Under the pieces are notes generated by a model. That model saw nothing but the letters and a program-made list of their open reading frames with translations, was not told the DNA's origin and ran no database searches. This document shows positions 26,071 to 33,884 of a stretch of DNA of 60,005 nucleotides, in pieces (position 1 is the first letter of the stretch; each line of letters begins with the position of its first letter). The DNA is taken from contig NZ_AULT01000043.1 of the NCBI RefSeq assembly GCF_000422425.1, positions 1-60,005 on the forward strand, read 5' to 3'. The translations under genes were made by a program, and so were the position numbers. The DNA comes from Oceanospirillum beijerinckii DSM 7166 (GTDB lineage Bacteria > Pseudomonadota > Gammaproteobacteria > Pseudomonadales > Halomonadaceae).

Positions 26071-26300
26071 TGTTAAAGACAGGGTGCCTCTCTGTCTTGC
26101 CCAATTTGCGCCTGGCCTTCTCCGCTAAGGAAAATAGTACAAGTAACGATCGGTACAAAAACTTTCTGGCATTTATAAAAACACTAAATTTTATAATTTT
26201 GCAGTGCTTTATATTGAAATTATCGGTAAACGTGCCCCTCTGTTCTCCTCTATGCCTGATTATAAGAGGTATGCTGTCAGTTGATCGCTCTACAGAGTGC

Positions 26301-26315
26301 AGTGGTGTAACCACT
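26301..26315. repeat. Short inverted repeat near the thiQ end
   Basis: AGTGGT-GTA-ACCACT is a perfect 6-bp inverted repeat in the 268-base gap between the convergent EAL gene and thiQ. There is no T-tract on either side, so terminator function is doubtful. Confidence 0.35.
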
Positions 26316-26338
26316 AACTGTATATAATCACTACACTG

Positions 26339-27112
26339 TTAGTCCGCACTTTTACTTTGTTGCAAAACTAAAGTGCTATCGGCCACGACTTCAACGTCTT
26401 CTTGCTGATGGGTGACCAGTAAAAGGGTTTTACCCTGTTGTTTGGCGACCTCTCTTGTCCATTGAGCGGCTTGTAGGCGGGTATTCTGATCTAACTCTGC
26501 GAAGGGTTCGTCAAGCAAGATAATAGGCTCCGGACGTAGCAGGGTACGTATCAACCCTACGCGTTGTCTTTGCCCTCCTGACAGCTCCGTTGGCATCTTA
26601 CTGATCTGGTCGGCTAAGCCTAAATGCTCAGCAGCTGCGATTAAGGCTTGTTTAGGTATCAGACCCGTAAAGCCGAGCGTTAAGTTATCCAGTACGGAAA
26701 TATGTTCAAACAGGTTGTATTCCTGAAATAGCATACTCACCGGACGTTTATCGGCCGGTAGTCCCAACAGTTCACTCCCTTGCCAGAGCAAGGTCCCGCT
26801 TTTGGCGTGCTGAAAGCCGGCAATCGTATTCAGTAATGTGGTTTTACCCACACCGCTGGTGCCCTGAATTGCCAGAATTTCGCCGGTTGTCACACTTAGG
26901 TTATAGCTGAGAGTCAGTTGCTCTAGCTGAACGTTCAGCTGTTGGATCTCTAGTCCGTGTTTGTGGCTGGCTTGTCTTTTTTTATTGATACTATGACTCC
27001 CAATATTCTGAATCGTTATGTTCTGACTGTGCATACTTTTTATATCTGAACTCCTTGTATCTGGGGTCGTTGTATCTGGGGTCGTTGTATTAGTGCGTTC
27101 AGGATAGCTCAT
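26339..27112 (-). CDS. thiQ: Thiamine ABC transporter ATP-binding protein ThiQ
   Basis: The 257-residue protein is an ABC ATPase with Walker A 'GTSGVGKTTLL', the signature 'LSGGQRQRVGLIRTLLR' and Walker B 'PIILLDEPFAELD', plus a His switch in 'VTHQQEDV'. Its place behind thiB and thiP identifies it as ThiQ. The first ~55 residues form an unusual polar extension with a TTTPDTTTPDT duplication before the ATPase proper, which usually starts near the N-terminus. GGAG precedes the ATG at 27112. A later start would remove the extension but lacks an obvious ribosome site. Confidence 0.92.
   Translation of the reverse strand: MSYPERTNTTTPDTTTPDTRSSDIKSMHSQNITIQNIGSHSINKKRQASHKHGLEIQQLNVQLEQLTLSYNLSVTTGEILAIQGTSGVGKTTLLNTIAGFQHAKSGTLLWQGSELLGLPADKRPVSMLFQEYNLFEHISVLDNLTLGFTGLIPKQALIAAAEHLGLADQISKMPTELSGGQRQRVGLIRTLLRPEPIILLDEPFAELDQNTRLQAAQWTREVAKQQGKTLLLVTHQQEDVEVVADSTLVLQQSKSAD
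27056..27090 (-). repeat. 15-bp tandem duplication in the thiQ 5' end
   Basis: TGTATCTGGGGTCGT occurs twice in succession and TGTAT begins a third copy (plus-strand reading). The 15-bp unit is in frame and encodes TTPDT repeats in the N-terminal extension of ThiQ. Confidence 0.85.
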
Positions 27113-27145
27113 GAGTTAAATCTCCTGTATCTAAATCCATTTGAC

Positions 27146-28801
27146 CTATTTACCTGACCCGTTTTTTACTTTTGATTTACGTGAACCGCTATCCCGAAAA
27201 TGTCCGCCTGGCGTGTGCTCAAACAGGTAGATCAACGCGATACACAGTAGTAATAATAGTAAAGATGCCAGAGCCGCTTCAGCCATGCGATAACTGCCTG
27301 CATAACCGTAGATTAACCAGGGTAGAGTAGACCAGTCGCTATCACCAAAAATAGAGAACACGGCTACATCTCCTAAGGCCAGCAATACGGCCAGAGAAAA
27401 GCTGCTAATCAGCGCTGGGCGGATAAAAGGCCATAAAATATACAGGCGTTGTTTGGGGGTGAGCTTAAGATTCTCGCTCAATAAAGCGTATTGTTGATCA
27501 AACTGAATCAGACGAGGTTTGAGCTGGCCGAAAATAAAGGGTATTAGGAGTAGTGCGTTGAGTGTGATCAACCAGAAAATACCGCTGCTATCCAGATCGG
27601 TTCTGGGTAGTAGGTAGATATATAGCCCTGTGGATAGCACCATTGCCGGAGCCACTAAGGTGTGGGTCGCTAACCACTGAAGAATGACTCTAAATTTCTC
27701 TTGTTGATGCCGATAAGTGCTTCGAATCGGTTGCAGTAAATACCAGGTCAGTAATAGTGCAAGCAGCGCACTGGTTAAAGCCAGGGCCAGAGAGCGTAGT
27801 GCTGATGTAAAGAGAGTTATCCAGTTAAAAGTCTCCCAATTAACGCTGAGTATTGTCGGCAATAATGCCAATACTGGTGATAGGAGAAGTAGCCAGACCA
27901 GACAATACAGAATGCGATAAGCATGTTGTTGATATTTCGGCCAGGTGGGCAACCAGCGCTGATGACCGGTATCGGCACTGAGCCAGTTTAGTTTGCCCAG
28001 CTTTGCCATTAATAAGAATATACTACCGGCCAGGGCAAACTGTAGCCAAGCGAGAGTCAACGCTTCGCTGAGGTTAAAGTCATATTTCAATGCCTGATAA
28101 ATCGCCACTTCCAGCGTGGTCGAACCAGGGCCTCCCCCCAGAGCCAGAACCACAGCAAAGCTGTTAAAACATAGGACAAAGATAAAAGCAGATAGCATCA
28201 GCAGGCTACTTTTTATTGCAGGCCACTCCACCTTGAGAAAACTTTGCCATGGAGACAATTTTAACTGTTGGGCCAGACGCCAGCCGGTATCGGGAATATG
28301 GCCGAGTTGTTGGCTCAGTACTCGTACGGCTAACGGCATATTCAGATAGATATGGGCGAGTAAAATGCCGTTCAGGCCATAGAGATTCCAATCCTCACTC
28401 AGTAATGGTGTGATATAACCGGAGCGCCCCAGCAGTGCGACTAAGCCTGTCACTAGCACGAGTGTTGGCATAATAAAGCTCAGCAGACATAGGCGTAGGA
28501 AAACCAGGCGTCCCGGTAACTGAGGCATAAAATGTATGGTGCGGGCAATGGGTATAGCGAATAGGATGGACAGCAGAGCACTCAGTCCGGACTGTTGAAT
28601 AGAGAACATCAGGATCTGTTGGATATAGCTATCCCGTAACAGGCGGGCATCAAACTGGGCCTGATCAAAGCCAATCAGGCCATAAAAGGCTAATGCCGTC
28701 ATAAATATTACAACGGCATAGGCCAGCATGGCGGCTTTGGATACTGAGAATGTGTTGAGTGATCGTTTGAATAAAGATCGCTTGAACAGAAATAATTTCA
28801 C
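27146..28801 (-). CDS. thiP: Thiamine ABC transporter permease ThiP
   Basis: The 551-residue protein has about twelve membrane segments in two homologous halves, as in ThiP and other fused FbpB-type permeases. Each half has an EAA-like loop ('LAQQLKLSPWQSFLKVEWP' near 180-198 and 'LSENLKLTPKQRLYILWPF' near 430-448) that docks the ATPase. It lies 22 bases after thiB and 34 bases before thiQ, so the three form one operon. It carries thiamine or its phosphates across the inner membrane. Confidence 0.92.
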   Translation of the reverse strand: MKLFLFKRSLFKRSLNTFSVSKAAMLAYAVVIFMTALAFYGLIGFDQAQFDARLLRDSYIQQILMFSIQQSGLSALLSILFAIPIARTIHFMPQLPGRLVFLRLCLLSFIMPTLVLVTGLVALLGRSGYITPLLSEDWNLYGLNGILLAHIYLNMPLAVRVLSQQLGHIPDTGWRLAQQLKLSPWQSFLKVEWPAIKSSLLMLSAFIFVLCFNSFAVVLALGGGPGSTTLEVAIYQALKYDFNLSEALTLAWLQFALAGSIFLLMAKLGKLNWLSADTGHQRWLPTWPKYQQHAYRILYCLVWLLLLSPVLALLPTILSVNWETFNWITLFTSALRSLALALTSALLALLLTWYLLQPIRSTYRHQQEKFRVILQWLATHTLVAPAMVLSTGLYIYLLPRTDLDSSGIFWLITLNALLLIPFIFGQLKPRLIQFDQQYALLSENLKLTPKQRLYILWPFIRPALISSFSLAVLLALGDVAVFSIFGDSDWSTLPWLIYGYAGSYRMAEAALASLLLLLLCIALIYLFEHTPGGHFRDSGSRKSKVKNGSGK

Positions 28802-28822
28802 GGATGTTTAATCAATCCTGGC

Positions 28823-29860
28823 TTACTGGCTGGCCGCACTGCGCCATTCCCGTAACCAGGCTTTACGCTGTTGACTGATCTCTTTGGGTGTAAAGCCAAT
28901 TGTTTTGGGTTGAATCAACTTAGAGAATGCCTGGGGCAGTTCAACACCATCGATCACTGGCAGCATCCAGTTGGTCACTGGAATAATCTTCTGGGCTTCA
29001 GCTGATGTCAGAAACTCAAGGAAATCCCGCGCTAGTTCAGGGTTTTTACTATTGTTAGTGATTCCAGCGACTTCAATCTGAGTCACATGACCTTCACTAA
29101 ACAGTGCCGCTTGATAATGTTCATGACCTTCAGCAACGGCATGATAAGCGGGTGAAGTGGCGTAACTCAGGACGTAATCGCTGCCTCCTTCCAAAAACAT
29201 ACTGTAAGCTTCCCACCAACCCTTAGTGACTGTAACGGTATGTTGAGCCAGCTGTTGCCACTGTTGTGTGCTTTGATCACCATACACCGCTTTCATCCAG
29301 GTCATCAGACCTTGACCAGGGGTGCTGGTACGAGGATCCTGGTAGATCACCTGTGCATCAGATTGGATCAGCTCACTCAGTGATGTCGCGGGTCGCTCAA
29401 TCTTTCGGTTGTCATAGATAAAGGCAAAATAACCGTAATCAAATGGCATAAAGCTGTCATCTTGCCAGTTTAGTACTGGAGTCAGGTGATCGGTTGTTAG
29501 CTTATGAGGTCGTACTAACTTCAGCTGACGAGCTTCTTCAATCAGTCCATTATCCAAGCCCAGCAACACATCTGCTTTAGTCTTTTTACCTTCAATGCGT
29601 ACCCGATTCAGAATACTGACCCCATCTTCTACCGCGACAAATTTCAGCTCACACTGACACTGTTGCTCAAATATTTTTTTCAGTTGTGGACCCGGTCCCC
29701 ATTCAGAAACAAAGGAGTCGTAGGTATAGACAGTTAATATGTCATTTTGATTTTGGGACTGAGCTTGAGCCTGAAAGCTAAACAAAGCCAGAATTGCTGT
29801 GACAAAACCTGCAAATAGTGTTTGTAGCCGGGAGTGAATAAGGTTCATGATTTGACTCAC
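28823..29860 (-). CDS. thiB: Thiamine-binding periplasmic protein ThiB
   Basis: The 345-residue protein has a signal peptide (about 1-33, ending FQAQA-QS) and the ThiB/TbpA pattern: 'LTVYTYDSFVSEWGPGPQLK' at the mature start, 'DVLLGLDNGLIEEA', 'MPFDYGYFAFIYD', and 'YQDPRTSTPGQGLMTWM' near 155-171. It delivers thiamine, TMP or TPP to ThiPQ. No TPP riboswitch was found upstream, which is unusual for thiamine uptake genes. The gene is divergent from a ThiK-like kinase. Confidence 0.92.
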   Translation of the reverse strand: MSQIMNLIHSRLQTLFAGFVTAILALFSFQAQAQSQNQNDILTVYTYDSFVSEWGPGPQLKKIFEQQCQCELKFVAVEDGVSILNRVRIEGKKTKADVLLGLDNGLIEEARQLKLVRPHKLTTDHLTPVLNWQDDSFMPFDYGYFAFIYDNRKIERPATSLSELIQSDAQVIYQDPRTSTPGQGLMTWMKAVYGDQSTQQWQQLAQHTVTVTKGWWEAYSMFLEGGSDYVLSYATSPAYHAVAEGHEHYQAALFSEGHVTQIEVAGITNNSKNPELARDFLEFLTSAEAQKIIPVTNWMLPVIDGVELPQAFSKLIQPKTIGFTPKEISQQRKAWLREWRSAASQ

Positions 29861-30153
29861 TTTGTTTTATTGCTCAAGGTGTTATGTAGGCATACCGAAA
29901 AGTATTGCTCAAGCACATACGCAAACAAGAATATTTAGATCTTCTTCGGTCTGCCGTTGTAGGGTGCAAGAGAGCAGTGTCTTTTTATTCGAGAAACTTT
30001 TTCTTTGAGTGCTTATATATGATCCGCCAGATCAATAGGTGGTGACGGTCTTTGAGGGATACCGCCCAACTACTGCTCAGGGGATTGGTAACTGATTGTA
30101 CAGGGTTCGCCAATTTTAGGGCGTGATATTAGCTGAAACAGCGGGGGCTCGCC

Positions 30154-30912
30154 ATGCATGAGTCTATTTTTGCTCAGGTTAATCAGAGGCTGGAATATCC
30201 AGTGCATTGGTTACCTTTAGCCAGTAAGGGCACTAGTAACTGGCTCTATCAAGGCTCAGATCATCAACAGCCTTTGATTTTAAGGGTAAATGCCAGAGAT
30301 GATCTGGTATTTGGTGTTGATCGTACTTGTGAACAGGCAGTGTTATCTACTATTCAGCCCTTCCCTTGGTCTGTTCAGGTCATTGCCAACGAGCCGAAAT
30401 CCGGCTGGTGTGTGATGAAGCATCACGGCGTAGGCTTAGAGGGCTCCGTGCTGACATGTGTGATGAAACTGCAATTGCTAAACGCTGTAGCAGATTGTCA
30501 GAGTATTATGTCGCCACCGGCCATCAGTTATCCTGATCTGTTTGAGCGCTACCAAAAAGCCCTGAATCGATTGTCAGATGCCGCCCCTTGGTTGGAAAAA
30601 TTAAGTTGTCTGGTAGAGGTTTTTCAGGCGTTGCCTGCAGTCCAATCTTGTTTGACCCATCATGATCTGCATCCTGGTAATCTCTGCTGGCAAGATGAGC
30701 AGCTCAGAATTATTGATTGGGAGTATGCTGCCCTGGGAAATCCCTGGTTGGATGCAGCGATGCTGCATAACAGTTGCGCCCTCGACAGTAGTATTCTGAT
30801 GACCTTACCTGCGTTTAAACAATTCAGTGAGGCAGACTTTCTCAATGGTCTACAGCAGGCCGCTCAGGTCAACCGTTTATTGGAACAGCTCTGGTATCGG
30901 GTGCGGGCCTAA
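30154..30912 (+). CDS. Aminoglycoside phosphotransferase-fold kinase, probable thiamine kinase
   Basis: The 252-residue protein has the APH/choline-kinase catalytic loop 'HHDLHPGNLCW' (169-179) and metal site 'IIDWEYAALGNPWLD' (186-200). The glycine-rich N-terminal lobe is short ('ASKGTSNWLYQG'), as in ThiK and YcfN-type kinases. Thiamine kinase makes thiamine monophosphate from imported thiamine. That substrate is inferred from divergence with thiBPQ; a choline or other small alcohol remains possible. Confidence 0.75.
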   Translation: MHESIFAQVNQRLEYPVHWLPLASKGTSNWLYQGSDHQQPLILRVNARDDLVFGVDRTCEQAVLSTIQPFPWSVQVIANEPKSGWCVMKHHGVGLEGSVLTCVMKLQLLNAVADCQSIMSPPAISYPDLFERYQKALNRLSDAAPWLEKLSCLVEVFQALPAVQSCLTHHDLHPGNLCWQDEQLRIIDWEYAALGNPWLDAAMLHNSCALDSSILMTLPAFKQFSEADFLNGLQQAAQVNRLLEQLWYRVRA

Positions 30913-30947
30913 ATAAAAAGATCATGCTTGAGTACATGAATTAGCTT

Positions 30948-30976
30948 GGGCTAAGTGGGGGGGAATGCTTTAGCCC
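30948..30976. terminator. Stem-loop between convergent genes
   Basis: GGGCTAA (30948-30954) pairs with TTAGCCC (30970-30976) around a G-rich loop, between the ends of the kinase gene and the HTH-only AraC gene. No T-tract follows directly, so confidence is modest. Confidence 0.4.
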
Positions 30977-31072
30977 TAGTCAGTATGTTGTACGGGTGAT
31001 TGTCGTAATTATCCCTCTTTATCTGTTGGTCCTCTTTTTGCGGCTAAATTGTCCTTAGCTGACTTATTCGGT

Positions 31073-31456
31073 TTATTTATAGCGTGAAGGAAACATATTC
31101 AGGTTTTGTAAAAAAGCATCCTGTAAGCTGGGAATGTCACCGAATCCTGATTTATCTGCGACAGTTTCCAAGCTTAACAGCGTTTGCTCCAGTAAATACT
31201 GTGCCTTATTCAGCCTGACCCTCTTTTGAAACTCTGTAGGAGTCTGAGATAGATGGTCTTGGAACATCGCTTCCAACTGAGTGACATTCATATCATAGCG
31301 GTCAGCTAAACTGTGATGATCCATCTCCATGTGTAGATTGTCAGAAATATGTCGGGTTATTTTGGCCAGAGTTTCTGGCAGGGGATTTGTATCATGCCAG
31401 GGTAACATAGTGTCCTCGGTACTATACGGTGTTACAGGCACTATCTTGTCTTCCAT
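31073..31456 (-). CDS. AraC-type HTH-only protein
   Basis: I start it at 31456, where AGGAGA precedes the ATG, giving 127 residues. After a ~30-residue head comes one AraC DNA-binding domain: 'LADRYDMNVTQLEAMFQDHL' (first HTH) and 'LETVADKSGFGDIPSLQDAFLQNLNMFPSRY' cut short here only by quotation length (second HTH). There is no ligand-binding domain, so it resembles the short MarA/SoxS-like class in layout. Targets are unknown. Confidence 0.75.
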   Translation of the reverse strand: MEDKIVPVTPYSTEDTMLPWHDTNPLPETLAKITRHISDNLHMEMDHHSLADRYDMNVTQLEAMFQDHLSQTPTEFQKRVRLNKAQYLLEQTLLSLETVADKSGFGDIPSLQDAFLQNLNMFPSRYK

Positions 31457-31930
31457 GTGTGATCTCCTGTGATTGGGAGGAACGCCTCCCTCTTTGCCCT
31501 TGATGAGTGATTGCTTTAGATAAAACACTCTAAGGGACAAATTTATATCGCCTGTTGCTCATTTGAGCAAGCCTGATGTATGTGTGAATTTTTCATCACT
31601 TTGCTTGCGAAACTTGCAGTCGTCTAATCATGTTATCTGGCTGTAAGTTTGGGATATCTCTTTTTGTGTTAATCATAATGTAAATTTAGACTGATGCTGT
31701 CGTAAGGAAGAATGCCTAATCTTGCTCTATTCTTGGTTTAAGCTATCGCAAAAAAGATGCTTTTTTGCATGGTGATAATGTCTCCCAGGTTAGCAACTGA
31801 AAAAATAACAAATAGTTCTGAATCTCAAGGAGATAGGAGAGATATTCAGCGTTTTAGGATGGTGGTTATCAGGAAGATAGGGATGAATAGATAAAGCAAG
31901 GATGAGATTTTCAGACTTAGCAAAGAGGCG
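31457..31930. other. Intergenic region upstream of the chemoreceptor
   Basis: No gene is supported in this 474-base AT-rich gap. A perfect 9-bp inverted repeat, GCAAAAAAG-ATG-CTTTTTTGC, lies at 31748-31768, about 165 bases before the chemoreceptor start. It could be an operator or an RNA hairpin. Confidence 0.5.
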
Positions 31931-33817
31931 ATGCCCATGAAGGTTTCTCATAAGGTCGCGTTACTGGCATCCTGTATAATTGTAGTCACTTTTGCCGCTT
32001 ATTCCTGGCTACAATATCACTCGGTCAGAGATACTCTGATGGAGAAAACACAGCAGAGCACAAAAGATGCTGCCAGTGTAATGTCCTTCCAAATTACCAA
32101 CTGGTTAAACGGCAAACTTCGTTTAATCGATATGATGGCTCAGACCATAGACGCTGACTTTAATGCCAATACCATTCAAACCACTTTTGATACGCCGCTA
32201 CTGAAGGAGGAGTTTCTTCTGATCTTTGGTGGGCTGGATACGGATGGTAAGAGAATCACCAATGATCCCACGTGGAATCCAGAGGGGTGGGATGCTCGTA
32301 AACGTCCCTGGTATCCCTATGCTAAAAGCCATAAGCGGGCAGTACTTACCGATCCTTATGCAGATGCAGCGACTAAGGAAATTTTAATTTCAGCTGTTGC
32401 AAATTTCTACGATAAAGGTGTATTCAAGGGCGCATTTGGTGGCGACTTGAGCCTTAAAACGGTTTCAGATGCTTTAAATACACTAAGTTTTAATGGTACA
32501 GGTTATGCCTTTTTGGTGAATGCCAACGGTAATATTATCAGCCATCCCAATGATAAGCTGAACGGTGAACAGATCAGTAAGCTATTTGATGGCAATGCGC
32601 CAGGGCTTACAGGATCGTTTCAGGAGGCCCGGTCGGAGGATATTACCGTATTGACCAGCTTTTATAAGTTGCAAAACCTCTACGGTAGCGATTGGTTGAT
32701 TGGTGTTGTACTGGATAAGCGCAAGGTGATGGCGGAAGCTAATGACTTGGGGATGATGGCGGTGATAGCCACTATTATCAGTGCTTTGATCTGCAGTACT
32801 GCTCTCTATATTGCGGTGACTCGCCAACTGTTACCGCTGAAGCATTTGTATGGCTCTCTATCAGAGATCAACAGTGGTAACGGTGATTTGACTAAGCGTT
32901 TAGCCATCGAGAGTAAAGATGAGTTTGGTAAAGTCTCCAGTGAATTTAATCAGTTTTTGGACTACCTGCAGAGTTTGATCAATCAGATTAAGCAGATCTC
33001 TCATGATGTGCGCAGTAATAGCGATATGTCGGCATGTTCTGCTCAGGATGCCTCCAGTAACCTGAGTGTACAGCTGCATGAGCTGGATCAGTTGGCGACA
33101 GCGATGCATCAGATGTCTGCGACGGCCAATGAGGTTGCGCAAAATGCCCAGGGGGCTGCCGATGCGGTACAACAGGCGGATAGTGCAACGGCTGACGGCA
33201 GTAAGATTGTCGAACAAACCACGCATTCAGTTGCAGGTCTGGCTGAGGACATGGATAAGGTGGTATCTACTATCGGTGAGCTATCTACCTACAGTGATAA
33301 TATCGCATCTATTTTGACGGTGATTACCGATATTGCGGATCAGACCAATCTGCTGGCGTTGAATGCGGCTATTGAGGCCGCACGGGCGGGGGAGATGGGG
33401 CGAGGCTTTGCCGTGGTTGCCGATGAGGTACGAGCCTTGGCATCCCGGACACAGGAATCTACAGAAGAGATTCAGAGTATGATCAATCAGCTGCAAAGTG
33501 GGGTGAAAAGAGCGCAGGCGATTATTACTGAGAGTCGGCAAAAAGCGCACGATACTCAACAGGTATCCAGTCAGGCCAATGATGCTTTAGAGCAGATTCG
33601 CAGCAGTATTTTTAATATCAGTCAGATGACTGTACAGATCGCAACGGCTGCGGAGCAGCAAAGTGCCACGGCAGAGGAGATCAATCGCAACACCTCGAAT
33701 ATCCGTGATATCAGTCAGTCCGTTGCAGAGGGAGCCCATGAGCAGGCGAATATTTGCCAAGCGATGGCGAAGCTAACCGCGCAGCAAGACAGTGAGTTAA
33801 ATAAGTTTAAGGTGTAG
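31931..33817 (+). CDS. Methyl-accepting chemotaxis protein with PctA-like dCache domain
   Basis: The 628-residue receptor has a first membrane helix (about 9-28), a periplasmic dCache_1 domain (about 35-275), a second helix (about 280-300), HAMP and a signalling domain whose tip contains '[19 protein letters not shown]'. The ligand region '[11 protein letters not shown]', '[12 protein letters not shown]' and 'GGDLSLKTV' closely follows the PctA amino-acid receptor pattern, except that Trp replaces the first Tyr of the YxxxxRxWY motif. Amino acids are therefore likely but not certain ligands. No CheR/CheB tether pentapeptide ends the protein. Confidence 0.92.
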   Translation: MPMKVSHKVALLASCIIVVTFAAYSWLQYHSVRDTLMEKTQQSTKDAASVMSFQITNWLNGKLRLIDMMAQTIDADFNANTIQTTFDTPLLKEEFLLIFGGLDTDGKRITNDPTWNPEGWDARKRPWYPYAKSHKRAVLTDPYADAATKEILISAVANFYDKGVFKGAFGGDLSLKTVSDALNTLSFNGTGYAFLVNANGNIISHPNDKLNGEQISKLFDGNAPGLTGSFQEARSEDITVLTSFYKLQNLYGSDWLIGVVLDKRKVMAEANDLGMMAVIATIISALICSTALYIAVTRQLLPLKHLYGSLSEINSGNGDLTKRLAIESKDEFGKVSSEFNQFLDYLQSLINQIKQISHDVRSNSDMSACSAQDASSNLSVQLHELDQLATAMHQMSATANEVAQNAQGAADAVQQADSATADGSKIVEQTTHSVAGLAEDMDKVVSTIGELSTYSDNIASILTVITDIADQTNLLALNAAIEAARAGEMGRGFAVVADEVRALASRTQESTEEIQSMINQLQSGVKRAQAIITESRQKAHDTQQVSSQANDALEQIRSSIFNISQMTVQIATAAEQQSATAEEINRNTSNIRDISQSVAEGAHEQANICQAMAKLTAQQDSELNKFKV

Positions 33818-33834
33818 CCATTTATATTTATAAC

Positions 33835-33868
33835 AAGGTTCCCGAAATGCCCGTTTGGGAGCCTTTTA
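33835..33868 (+). terminator. Rho-independent terminator after the chemoreceptor gene
   Basis: AAGGTTCCC (33835-33843) pairs with GGGAGCCTT (33857-33865) with one G-T wobble, followed by TT and then AAAA. It sits 18 bases after the receptor stop and before the end of the convergent GGDEF-EAL gene, so it probably serves both strands. Confidence 0.65.
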
Positions 33869-33884
33869 AAATCATAATGAGAAT

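Noticed and set aside
29861-30153. TPP riboswitch expected between thiB and the kinase gene
   Set aside because: Conserved aptamer blocks were not found on either strand by eye; a covariance scan would settle it.
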